Part shown: positions 1-7,617 of the stretch, one piece after another | How positions within the stretch are numbered: the first letter of the stretch is position 1 | Layout of the letters: each line of letters opens with the position of its first letter | Origin: Bacteroidales bacterium | GTDB taxonomy: Bacteria > Bacteroidota > Bacteroidia > Bacteroidales > VadinHA17 | Reading direction: 5' to 3' | Length of the DNA: 14,810 bases | NCBI GenBank assembly: GCA_030692905.1 | Contig: JAUYBT010000244.1 | Coordinates: 1-14,810 of the forward strand | Notes under the pieces: model-generated | What the model was told of the DNA's origin: nothing | Databases searched by the model: none | Seen by the model: the letters and a program-made list of their open reading frames with translations, nothing else | Made by a program: the position numbers and the translations under genes

Positions 1-2
1 TT

Positions 3-1007
3 CTATGAAATCATTTCCCCAATCGCATCAACCCACCGCTCACTATCGTTCAAGCTTTCTACTAATGTGAGCTCCGTTCCGCCGTTTTGAAGGAATAGAT
101 CTTTGTACTCGTTACCGATTTCGATGGTGGTCTCCAGGTTATCGGCGGTAAACGACGGACAGATTACCAGCAGACGTTTTTTCCCCTCCTTTGCCAGTGT
201 TGTAATAACCTCATCAGTAAAGGGCGACAGCCAGTTTTTGGCGATGCGCGATTGAAAACAGACAGTGTACCAGCTCTTATCAAGGTTTAACTTTCCGGCT
301 AATAATCGGGAAGTGGCATAGCATGAGGCATGATAGCAATATTGGTTTTGCTCCGAAACTTCTTTGGTGCAGTTAAAATGTACGCAGGTTTTCCCATTGT
401 GAGACTTACTCACCTGACTTATAGGCAGGCCATGAAAACTCATAAGAATGTGATCGTAGTTAGTGTAGTCGTATTGGCAAACACGTGCAACTATAGCTTC
501 CAGATATAAAGGATGATCGTAATACTGCACTATGGTTGTAATAGCCGGAATATTATATTTGGAAGATAGCAAGTTTAATAGTTTCTCAATAACTGAGCCC
601 GTGGTAGAACTTGCGTATTGCGGAAAAAGTGGGAATGCGATGATCCGGCTCACATTCTGTTTAAGAACTTTTTCTGCCACTTCGTTAATATTAGGATGCT
701 GGTAATTCGTCGCAAACTCAACAATGTACGCTTCACCCAACTTTCGCTGTAATTTTTCCTGCAGCGATATCCCATGAAAAAGAAGGGGTGAACCTTTCCC
801 TGTCCAAAGTTTTTGATAGAGTTTTGCTGACTTTGGGGCCCGAAAAGGAACAATAATAAAATTGACCAGAAGTTTACGCAGAAACCATGGAATATCAATT
901 ATACGTTTATCATTTAAAAACTCGGACAGGTACTTTCGTACCTTGAATGTATCGGGACTATCGGGAGTACCTACATTCAAAAGGAGAACTGAAGTTTTTG
1001 ATCTCAT
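3..1007 (-). CDS. hemH: Ferrochelatase (HemH), with internal four-cysteine motif
   Basis: Inserts Fe2+ into protoporphyrin IX, the last step of haem synthesis, probably at the inner face of the cytoplasmic membrane. The 334-residue length is normal. The N-terminus (LLLNVGTPDSP) and the SFHGLP segment with the metal-binding/catalytic His192 are diagnostic, as is CPSFTADNLET near 283-293 with the conserved Glu292. Between the two halves lie Cys208, Cys213, Cys224 and Cys229 (C-x4-C-x10-C-x4-C). This spacing resembles the internal [2Fe-2S] site described for a class of bacterial ferrochelatases, so a cluster is likely but inferred. It starts with ATG four bases after the stop of the preceding membrane-protein gene and ends in TAG at the window edge, so it is complete. 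It is the last gene of the haem operon visible here. Confidence 0.97.
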   Translation of the reverse strand: MRSKTSVLLLNVGTPDSPDTFKVRKYLSEFLNDKRIIDIPWFLRKLLVNFIIVPFRAPKSAKLYQKLWTGKGSPLLFHGISLQEKLQRKLGEAYIVEFATNYQHPNINEVAEKVLKQNVSRIIAFPLFPQYASSTTGSVIEKLLNLLSSKYNIPAITTIVQYYDHPLYLEAIVARVCQYDYTNYDHILMSFHGLPISQVSKSHNGKTCVHFNCTKEVSEQNQYCYHASCYATSRLLAGKLNLDKSWYTVCFQSRIAKNWLSPFTDEVITTLAKEGKKRLLVICPSFTADNLETTIEIGNEYKDLFLQNGGTELTLVESLNDSERWVDAIGEMIS

Positions 1008-1011
1008 CAGG

Positions 1012-1449
1012 TTACCGGTAAATAAAATAAAATGTCACGGAAACTATGGTAATTAATGTGGCTACACCATAATAAAATGAAGCATACGCAAAACGATTTT
1101 TATCGATGGTGGTTTTACGGATAAATATTCCTCCGATCTGTGAGAGAATCAGGGCGAACGTCATGAAATAAAAATGTTCTACCACCCAAAACCTCAGCGA
1201 TACCTGCTTTATTGCATGATGAATATCCATTGCCGATTTAGATGAGGGGTCGATAAAGAAATACATTATGATCCCATGCACAAGAGTAAGGTATAACAGC
1301 ACCATAAACAGATATGCCACGTATCTATCTGTTTTCGTATACTTCAGGTTTTTCGACCATCCTACTATAGACCTTGAAGTTACTGCTATGGCCACAACGA
1401 GAAAAACAGAACTTGTGATAACGTGCAATATGATCAAAAACTTGTACAT
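1012..1449 (-). CDS. Small four-TM cytochrome-b-like membrane protein of the haem operon
   Basis: A 145-residue integral membrane protein with four predicted helices at about 4-23, 44-65, 88-110 and 123-143. It resembles the small Bacteroidota proteins often labelled 'cytochrome b', recognisable by a first-helix His (His9), a second-helix LxHGxxxYF (His58), a basic Arg86 and an EH pair (Glu91-His92) at the start of helix three. The spaced histidines could bind haem, which is inferred and not shown. It lies between hemG (18-base gap) and hemH (4-base gap), so it is co-transcribed with the last two steps of haem synthesis. Possible roles are electron transfer from protoporphyrinogen oxidase, haem or porphyrin handling, or a haem-loaded membrane protein merely hitch-hiking in the operon. 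HemJ, the other four-helix protoporphyrinogen oxidase, has similar size and an early His, but its usual GWLHxK motif is not evident here. Function unknown. Confidence 0.85.
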   Translation of the reverse strand: MYKFLIILHVITSSVFLVVAIAVTSRSIVGWSKNLKYTKTDRYVAYLFMVLLYLTLVHGIIMYFFIDPSSKSAMDIHHAIKQVSLRFWVVEHFYFMTFALILSQIGGIFIRKTTIDKNRFAYASFYYGVATLITIVSVTFYFIYR

Positions 1450-1467
1450 AAGGTATAAAATTACAAA

Positions 1468-2829
1468 TCAAATTATATCAGCCAAATGTTTGCCTTGCTT
1501 TATCCGGTCGGCCATTCCAATACCGTCACGAAGATTTCCGCCGATAATCAGTCCCTTATACGTCGACTGCAACTGTTCAAGTGCTTGGAGTTTTTCATAG
1601 CTTTCGATTCCATACTGAGGGATAGCATACCGGTAACGGATAATCTTAAACAGATCGGGATTAAATTCCTTTAGCCGCATCACATCAGAAAATTCGCGTT
1701 CAACAATTATCTTCACTTCATCATCTGTTTTATCTGTCAAATCTTCGCGCCGCACACCACCCAAAAAAACAGAACATAACGCACCGCCTTCAGGAGCGCG
1801 ATACGATAATAAAGCTGACAGGAACAGCACTCCAAGAATCTCTCTTTTTTCTATGAAAGGAATTAATCCGCCGAATCCATCGAGTTCCATACCTTTCCAT
1901 TGCTTAAACCCCAATATAACCTGTATTACCCGGGCATATTTTAATTTTTCAACAGCATTCAGTAATTCATTATCAGCAAATGGGAGCATTGGTCTGAGGG
2001 TATAGGATCCTGTTGTGGTGATGATTTTTTTGGTTGTAATGGTCACTTTTTCATTGTTCTGCATTGCAGTTATGATGAAATAGTCTCCTGCCGGATTTAC
2101 TTCTATATTCTTTATATTTAATAAAAGGCTATCTTCTCCTGCCGATTTACAAAGAGCGCTGATAAGTTCCGACAAACCTCCCTCTACTGAAAAAACCTTG
2201 CGGGTAGCTTTTTTTTCACGTTCGTCTTTTTTTTCAAACATCTTTTTTATTGAACCACCAATAAAACTGCCATAGTTTTGTTCAAGATTATAAAGTTTTG
2301 GGAATGCATATTTAGTGATCAACCGTGATGGATCACCGGAGTAAACACCAAGAATAAAGGGGTCTATGGCATAATCCAGAAAGCTTTGCCCCATCCGGCG
2401 TTTAACCATCTCACTGAGAGGTTCGTTGGGATTTGTCCCGCTGCTTCGGAATGGTTCTCCCAACAACCGGAATTTATCCTTTAGAGTGAAAAGAGGTGTG
2501 TTCACAGCCTGAATTGGTCCCATTGGCATTGGTTCCCATACTCCTTCCTTCAGGATGTAACGCTTATTTACTTTCTCACTGGCAATTTCACATTTGCATA
2601 AGCCGTTTAGATCTTCGAAAAGTTCTGGTACTTCAGGGTTTCCAACTACTCCTGTATTTGGTCCCTCTTCGTAAGTAAAACCGTTCTCATGCCTGGTTTG
2701 AATTACTCCACCAGGTATATCTTTTTCCTCAAGAAGAATAAAATCCTTATTTTTCTTTTTCAGGTAAAAAGCAGTGGTCAACCCGGTGAGTCCGGCGCCT
2801 ATAACAGCTACTTCAACAGTTTTTTCCAT
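1468..2829 (-). CDS. hemG: FAD-dependent protoporphyrinogen oxidase (HemY-type, often named HemG)
   Basis: Six-electron oxidation of protoporphyrinogen IX to protoporphyrin IX, using FAD. The 453 residues begin with a Rossmann FAD motif GAGLTG (11-16) and the ribose-binding acidic pair in ILLEEKD (31-37). A GPNTG segment follows at 57-60, and the C-terminal FAD-contact segment NLRDGIGMADRI comes about 20 residues before the end. This is the HemY class related to B. subtilis HemY and mitochondrial PPOX, not the flavodoxin HemG of E. coli. Because hemN is present and no coproheme decarboxylase (HemQ) is seen, it most likely acts on protoporphyrinogen and not on coproporphyrinogen (inference). 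It starts with ATG six bases after the hemN stop. The family normally uses O2, which contrasts with the O2-independent HemN just upstream. Confidence 0.95.
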   Translation of the reverse strand: MEKTVEVAVIGAGLTGLTTAFYLKKKNKDFILLEEKDIPGGVIQTRHENGFTYEEGPNTGVVGNPEVPELFEDLNGLCKCEIASEKVNKRYILKEGVWEPMPMGPIQAVNTPLFTLKDKFRLLGEPFRSSGTNPNEPLSEMVKRRMGQSFLDYAIDPFILGVYSGDPSRLITKYAFPKLYNLEQNYGSFIGGSIKKMFEKKDEREKKATRKVFSVEGGLSELISALCKSAGEDSLLLNIKNIEVNPAGDYFIITAMQNNEKVTITTKKIITTTGSYTLRPMLPFADNELLNAVEKLKYARVIQVILGFKQWKGMELDGFGGLIPFIEKREILGVLFLSALLSYRAPEGGALCSVFLGGVRREDLTDKTDDEVKIIVEREFSDVMRLKEFNPDLFKIIRYRYAIPQYGIESYEKLQALEQLQSTYKGLIIGGNLRDGIGMADRIKQGKHLADII

Positions 2830-2835
2830 GAGAAA

Positions 2836-4209
2836 TTAAATCGTTTTTGAATACATACCTTGTTTAACTTCCAGTTGGGGATCAAAAGCCATTGCTATGT
2901 TGCGAACGATAAGCATTCCCTGCTGACTTACCCTGATGGACTTGTTGTCCAGTGTAACCAATCCATCGTTGACAAATTCCGATAATTTACCGGCAGAATA
3001 TTGTAGCGTGTTTTTCAGTTCATCTTCAGAAATACCGAACTTATTGGCTATTTCATCAAAATTCAGATACCCGTTGCACATCACCGAGTTTATGGCTTCG
3101 CGGCAGATAATATCGCTTTGGGTAAGCCGGTACCCTCTTTCAACAGCAAAATCGTGATTTTCGATGGCCTCGATGTACTGCTGATAATTTTTAATATTCT
3201 GGCTGTACGCATTCCATAACTGGCTTATTCCGCTTGAACCGAAGGCGTACACCTGGCCGGTGGTTTCCCGGGTACAATATCCCTGAAAGTTACGGTGTAG
3301 CTTTCGTTCTTTCACTGCTATGGATAAGTCGTCGGTAGGCTTGGCATAATGGTCAAGCCCAATGGGTACATATCCGTTTGATGTGAACATTCCGTAAGCC
3401 AATCCGAACAAACTAAATTTTTCTTCAGTGGTTGGCAATCCGATCTTTTCAAGTTTTTCCATTGATTTGTTAAACCATGGAACGTGTGCATACGAAAAAG
3501 TAACCAGCCTGTCGGGTGATAACGCAATGGCCTGATTTATTGAATCGGCAAAAATTTCCGGTGTTTGCTTCGGCAAACCGTACATAAGGTCGAGATTAAT
3601 GCTCTTAAACCCTCTCGCCCGGATATGCTGAAACAATTCCTCCATAGGAAGGCGTGATGGCAGCCTGTTAACCGTGTCGAGCACTTCGCGGTGAAAATCC
3701 TGTACCCCGATGCTGATGCGATTGAATCCCGTTTCTGCCAGAGTATCGATGTTTTCAAGAGTGAGATATGCCGGGCTACATTCCATGGCAATTTCGGCTC
3801 CGGGATCAAACTCGAAATTTGCTCTTAACGTGTTCATGATTTCCACGATGAAGTCGAACGGAATGGAATTTGGCGTTCCTCCTCCCCAATGAATCTGCGT
3901 AACCGGTCGTTTTTTATCAATCAGCAGCGAAACCGTATTAATTTCTTTGATTAATGCACGAACGTAACGCTCGATATGATTTTTTTCTTTCACGATCCCG
4001 GTGTTGCATCCGCAAAAATGACAAAGTCGCGGGCAGAAAGGGATATGGATGTATATTGAAATATTCTCCGGCTTCTCATGATTTGAATCGATAACCGATT
4101 GTTTATAATCCTCCGCTGTATAGCCGGTATGGAAAAAAGTGGCGGGCGGATAACTTGTGTATCGGGGCCCCGGCCTGTTATATTTTTATAATAAGTTGTC
4201 CACCCTCAT
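2836..4209 (-). CDS. hemN: Oxygen-independent coproporphyrinogen III oxidase (HemN), interrupted by in-frame TAA at codon 8
   Basis: A radical-SAM enzyme that decarboxylates coproporphyrinogen III to protoporphyrinogen IX without O2. From ATG 4209 the frame encodes 457 residues if codon 8 is read as an amino acid, exactly the E. coli HemN length. Residues 9-25 read KYNRPGPRYTSYPPATF, the hallmark HemN N-terminus. Tyr53 and the cluster Cys59-x3-Cys63-x2-Cys66 with Cys68 match the SAM/[4Fe-4S] site. HWGGGTP, GVQDF, LDLMYGLPKQTPE and LHRNFQGY follow in their normal places. The ATG overlaps the hemE stop as ATGA and is preceded by GGAGGAG. A GTG at 4203 in the same frame is an alternative start. 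Codon 8 is TAA (4188-4186) where homologues usually have Gln, Glu, Lys or Asn, and there is no ATG, GTG or TTG between it and the GTG at 3993, which lies beyond the cysteine motif. The rest of the gene shows no decay. It could be a recent nonsense mutation, a sequence error, or read-through. Confidence 0.88.
4186..4188 (-). other. In-frame TAA stop at codon 8 of hemN
   Basis: Reading from ATG 4209 gives M-R-V-D-N-L-L-stop-K-Y-N-R-P-G-P. Homologous HemN proteins read LL(Q/E/K/N)KYN at this point, so one base change in the first codon position (CAA, GAA or AAA to TAA) explains it. An indel does not, because the codons on both sides are already in the correct frame. Confidence 0.85.
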
Positions 4210-5237
4210 CTCCTCCAGTTGGTTGATTTTACCCAATCAACAATATATTTTGCGTTTTCAAACGAAATTCCCGGTATAAAGCCATGGCCGAGATTGAAAA
4301 TCCATTTATATTCCGTTTTACCAAATTCTATGTATTTAGTCAGTTCTTCTTCGATAGCCGACTGATCTGCAAAAAGCAGACGCGGATCGAGATTCCCCTG
4401 CAGACCAACATTTGGGTGAACCAATTTTCGTGCTTCGATGATGGGTGTTTGCCAGTCGACACTCACAAAATCGCAGATATCGGGAGTTATGTGGCTTAAT
4501 CCTGTTCCTATATCCTTTGGGAAATAGATAAAAGGTATACCCTTGTCGCGCACAGCCTTCAATATTTTTTGGATGGCAGGGAAAAACATCGACTTATAGA
4601 AATCAAAGGGAAGAATTCCGCCGTGGGTTTCGAATAGCTGAAAGGTATCTATTCCATGGGCGATTTGCTGCGTTGCATATTCAATGGTAAGGTCAGTTAC
4701 GGCATCTACCAGTTTTTCCGTAATACTTTTATTCCTATAGATAAACGAAATAGCATCGGGGAAATTCGCCTTGCTGCTCAACCCCTCGAGCATATAACAG
4801 AGAACTGTGAGCGGTGCACCTGCAAAACCAATAAGCGGGGTGTTTTCAGGACGGGTTTTCACAATTTCATCGATGGCTCTGTAGATATATTGAAGCTTAC
4901 CCGGATCGGGATTCAGCTTCGTAAACGGGTTTTCGTAATCCTTCAGGGGTTTGTCGAATTTTGGTCCGTGATCGGTAAAATCGAGCCCCATCCCCATGGC
5001 ATAGGGAATTACCAGAATATCGGAAAACAGGATGGCTGCATCTACCCCGAGATCGTATACCGGCAGAAGGGTTACTTTAGCGGCAAGACCGGGATCGTTC
5101 ATCATCTGCCAGAACGAATGCTTAGCGCGAAGTTCGAGATATGAGGGCAGCACCCTTCCTGCCTGCCGCATAAACCACACCGGCGGACGGGAAGTTTTTA
5201 TGCCTTTTAGCGTATTGAGAAATATTGAGTTTTGCAT
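4206..5237 (-). CDS. hemE: Uroporphyrinogen decarboxylase (HemE)
   Basis: Removes the four acetate carboxyls of uroporphyrinogen III to give coproporphyrinogen III, the first committed haem step after the sirohaem branch. The 343 residues include the signature PPVWFMRQAGR (18-28) with the substrate-binding Arg24 and Arg28, Asp73 in FSDIL, Tyr148 after GFAGAPLT, GLQGNLDP near 278-285, and NLGHG with His318. All expected active-site positions are present. The gene begins with ATG 58 bases after the hemL stop, across a hairpin-containing spacer. Its TGA overlaps the ATG of hemN, and its last codons (encoding NWRR) also supply the purine-rich ribosome-binding sequence for hemN, so translation of the two is probably coupled. 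Confidence 0.97.
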   Translation of the reverse strand: MQNSIFLNTLKGIKTSRPPVWFMRQAGRVLPSYLELRAKHSFWQMMNDPGLAAKVTLLPVYDLGVDAAILFSDILVIPYAMGMGLDFTDHGPKFDKPLKDYENPFTKLNPDPGKLQYIYRAIDEIVKTRPENTPLIGFAGAPLTVLCYMLEGLSSKANFPDAISFIYRNKSITEKLVDAVTDLTIEYATQQIAHGIDTFQLFETHGGILPFDFYKSMFFPAIQKILKAVRDKGIPFIYFPKDIGTGLSHITPDICDFVSVDWQTPIIEARKLVHPNVGLQGNLDPRLLFADQSAIEEELTKYIEFGKTEYKWIFNLGHGFIPGISFENAKYIVDWVKSTNWRR

Positions 5238-5271
5238 GAATTAAAGTTCAGTTTATTTTGTCCCCGGAATA

Positions 5272-5286
5272 AACCCTACCAGGGTT
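5272..5286 (-). other. Hairpin in the hemL-hemE spacer
   Basis: On the transcribed strand AACCCT-GGT-AGGGTT forms a perfect six-pair stem with a three-base loop, followed by TATT. An extra AACCCT copy lies just upstream, overlapping the hemL TAA, so the motif occurs twice directly and once inverted. The T-tract is too poor for a good terminator. A role in mRNA processing, stability or partial attenuation is more plausible, and none is proven. Confidence 0.45.
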
Positions 5287-5295
5287 AGTCTAGGG

Positions 5296-6594
5296 TTACT
5301 GCGTTTTTATAATCTCCACGGCTCTAAGGCCAGCCTTTACAGCCTTTTCAATATCATCATCGGTATGCGCAAGGGAAATAAAAGCCGCCTCGAATTGCGA
5401 TGGCGCCAGGTAAATACCGTTTTCGAGCGCCAGTTTAAAATACCGGGCATACCTTCCGGTGTCAGATTTTACGGCAGTGTCGTATGAATTTACTTTCTTT
5501 TCTTCCGTAAAAAACAAGGTCATCAATGAGCCAATACGATTAATAACCCCGGGTATTCCGGTATTTTGAAGATTCTCCCGGAACCCAATTTCCAGTAAGG
5601 AGCTTTTTCGATCGAGCTCATTGTAAAAACCGCGTGTTTCATTGATGATTTTAAGGGTTGCCAGGCCGGCACTCATGGCAAGAGGATTTCCTGCAAGCGT
5701 GCCTGCCTGGTAAACCGGTCCGAGAGGGGCTAATCTGTTCATGATATCCTTCCGCCCACCGTAGGCCCCCACCGGTAAACCTCCCCCAATGATTTTACCA
5801 AGTGCAGTTATGTCGGGCATTACGCCGTAATACTCCTGCGCCCCGCCTTTTGCTAGGCGAAAGCCAGAAATTACTTCGTCAAATATCAATAAGGCTCCAT
5901 ATTTATAGGTTATTTTACGCAATCCATCGAGAAAACCAGGTTCTGGAAGAATTACTCCCATGTTGGCAGGCACAGGCTCAACTATTATCGCAGCTACCTG
6001 GTCGCCTTTCTGTTTAAAGATTTCTTCAACTGAGGATAAATCGTTGTAATGAGCAATTATAGTATCTTTTGCTGTTCCCTGCGTAACACCGGGGCTATCG
6101 GGATAGCCGAGAGTAAGCGCTCCCGATCCGGCTTTAATCAGAAAACTGTCGGCATGACCATGATAGCAGCCTTGAAATTTGATTACCAGGTCCCTTCCTG
6201 TAAAACCACGGGCCAGGCGCAAAGCGCTCATTGTAGCTTCCGTACCAGAATTCACCATACGAACCAGCTCGATGGAAGGCACCATTTTTTTTATCAGCTC
6301 TGCGAGCTCGGTTTCAGCAACGGTGGGCGCTCCATAGCTTGTTCCAAGTATTGCAGCCGTTTGTATAGCGTTTATCACTCTTTCATCAGCATGACCTAAA
6401 ATCATTGGTCCCCATGAACTTACAAAGTCGATGTATTCGTTACCGTCAATATCAGTTATCCGGGCTCCTTTGGCTTGTTTTATAAAAATTGGATCGCCAT
6501 GTACGCTTTTAAATGCCCGCACAGGTGAGTTTACGCCGCCCGGAATGCTTTCCTGTGCACGTTTGAATTCGTTTATGCTGTTTTGTATGTTCAT
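5296..6594 (-). CDS. hemL: Glutamate-1-semialdehyde 2,1-aminomutase (HemL)
   Basis: A PLP enzyme converting glutamate-1-semialdehyde to 5-aminolevulinate, the second step of the C5 route. I place the start at ATG 6594, giving 432 residues that begin MNIQNSINEF and reach the conserved IPGGVNSPVRAF at 17-28, matching the family N-terminus. A longer reading to 6666 would overlap hemB by 29 bases and add 24 residues with no family counterpart. Visible motifs include NSGTEAT (115-121), CYHGHAD (143-149), FDEVISGFR with Asp239, and LGKIIGGG with the PLP-binding Lys267. The gene follows hemB after 43 bases and precedes hemE after 58 bases, one of the looser junctions of the operon. Confidence 0.96.
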   Translation of the reverse strand: MNIQNSINEFKRAQESIPGGVNSPVRAFKSVHGDPIFIKQAKGARITDIDGNEYIDFVSSWGPMILGHADERVINAIQTAAILGTSYGAPTVAETELAELIKKMVPSIELVRMVNSGTEATMSALRLARGFTGRDLVIKFQGCYHGHADSFLIKAGSGALTLGYPDSPGVTQGTAKDTIIAHYNDLSSVEEIFKQKGDQVAAIIVEPVPANMGVILPEPGFLDGLRKITYKYGALLIFDEVISGFRLAKGGAQEYYGVMPDITALGKIIGGGLPVGAYGGRKDIMNRLAPLGPVYQAGTLAGNPLAMSAGLATLKIINETRGFYNELDRKSSLLEIGFRENLQNTGIPGVINRIGSLMTLFFTEEKKVNSYDTAVKSDTGRYARYFKLALENGIYLAPSQFEAAFISLAHTDDDIEKAVKAGLRAVEIIKTQ

Positions 6595-6637
6595 GAGAAA
6601 TTCTATGAAATAAAAATTGATTGAAGTTTCAATAGTA

Positions 6638-7606
6638 TTACAACCAATCTGCCATATCCCTGGCATGATAAGTAAGGATAATATCGGAACCGGCTCTTTT
6701 TATTGATGTAAGAATCTCGCGGACAATACGTTTCTCGTCGATCCAGCCTTTTTCGGCAGCGGCCTTCACCATCGAAAATTCACCACTCACATTATAAGCG
6801 GCAATAGGGATATTAAATTCGTCTTTGGCACGGCGGATTACATCGAGATAACTTAAAGCCGGTTTTACCATAATAATATCAGCCCCTTCTTCGATATCGA
6901 GAGCAATTTCGCGCATTGCTTCGTTGGCGTTTGAAGGATTCATCTGATATGAAGAGCGGTTGCCAAACTTTGGAGCACTTTCTGCTGCTTCGCGAAAAGG
7001 ACCGTAAAAAGCTGACGCGTACTTGGCAGAATAAGCCATGATTGGAAGATTGGTAAACTCATGATCGTCGAGTGCCTGGCGTATTCGACCTATACGACCG
7101 TCCATCATATCGCTCGGAGCAACCATATCCACACCCACACGTGCAAACGATAGGGACTGCTGTGCGAGTGTTTCAAGCGTTAAATCATTATCGACATCAC
7201 CATTCACTATGGTACCGCAATGCCCATGGGTGGTGTACTCACAATTACAAATATCAGCGATAAGAAATATATCGCTGATTTCTTTCTTAATGGCTTTGAT
7301 GGCTAACTGTACGATAGAATCGTCGCTGGCAGCTCCAATTCCTGTTTCATCTTTATGGTCGGGTATTCCGAACAGCAAAACTGCTTTAATGCCTTTATCC
7401 ACCAACTGCTTACATTCATCCACAATATTGTCGACGGACATCTGGTAATTACCCGGCATGGAGCCAATGGGATTTTTCACCTTGGAACCGGGGCAAACAA
7501 ACAACGGCATGATAAAATCGTCAAGCGAAATGGTGGTTTCTGTAACCATTTTCCGCAAAATGGGATTTTTTCTAAGCCTTCTTAAACGTGTTACTGGGAA
7601 AGACAT
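6638..7606 (-). CDS. hemB: Porphobilinogen synthase (5-aminolevulinate dehydratase, HemB)
   Basis: Condenses two 5-aminolevulinate molecules into porphobilinogen. The 322 residues hold both Schiff-base lysines: Lys195 in MAYSAKYASAFYGPF and Lys248 in IMVKPALSYLD. A cysteine-type zinc site is present (Cys120, Cys122, Cys130 in CNCEYTTHGHCG), so the enzyme should be Zn2+-dependent, unlike the Asp-rich Mg2+ class. The N-terminal FPVTRLRRLRKN is the usual family start. It begins at ATG 11 bases after the hemD stop and is complete. Confidence 0.97.
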   Translation of the reverse strand: MSFPVTRLRRLRKNPILRKMVTETTISLDDFIMPLFVCPGSKVKNPIGSMPGNYQMSVDNIVDECKQLVDKGIKAVLLFGIPDHKDETGIGAASDDSIVQLAIKAIKKEISDIFLIADICNCEYTTHGHCGTIVNGDVDNDLTLETLAQQSLSFARVGVDMVAPSDMMDGRIGRIRQALDDHEFTNLPIMAYSAKYASAFYGPFREAAESAPKFGNRSSYQMNPSNANEAMREIALDIEEGADIIMVKPALSYLDVIRRAKDEFNIPIAAYNVSGEFSMVKAAAEKGWIDEKRIVREILTSIKRAGSDIILTYHARDMADWL

Positions 7607-7617
7607 AATTTTATTTA

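Noticed and set aside
1012..1449. HemJ-type protoporphyrinogen oxidase
   Set aside because: Size and four helices fit, but the conserved GWLHxK segment of HemJ is not visible, and the EH and LxHG motifs fit the Bacteroidota cytochrome-b-like group better. Not fully excluded.
2836..3993. hemN starting at GTG 3993 (385 residues)
   Set aside because: The upstream frame encodes the hallmark HemN N-terminus and the radical-SAM cysteines, so this GTG is internal (codon 73) and would give an inactive product.
4186..4188. TAA reassigned as a sense codon
   Set aside because: hemA, hemB, hemD, hemL, hemN itself, the kinase and the TusA-like gene all end properly in TAA, and no other gene here has internal TAA codons.
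6620..6633. Inverted repeat ATTGAA/TTCAAT in the hemB-hemL spacer
   Set aside because: A two-base loop is too tight, the stem is AT-rich and there is no clean T-run. Probably chance.
6595..6666. N-terminal extension of HemL to 6666
   Set aside because: It overlaps hemB by 29 bases and the 24 extra residues have no counterpart in the family. ATG 6594 gives the usual N-terminus.
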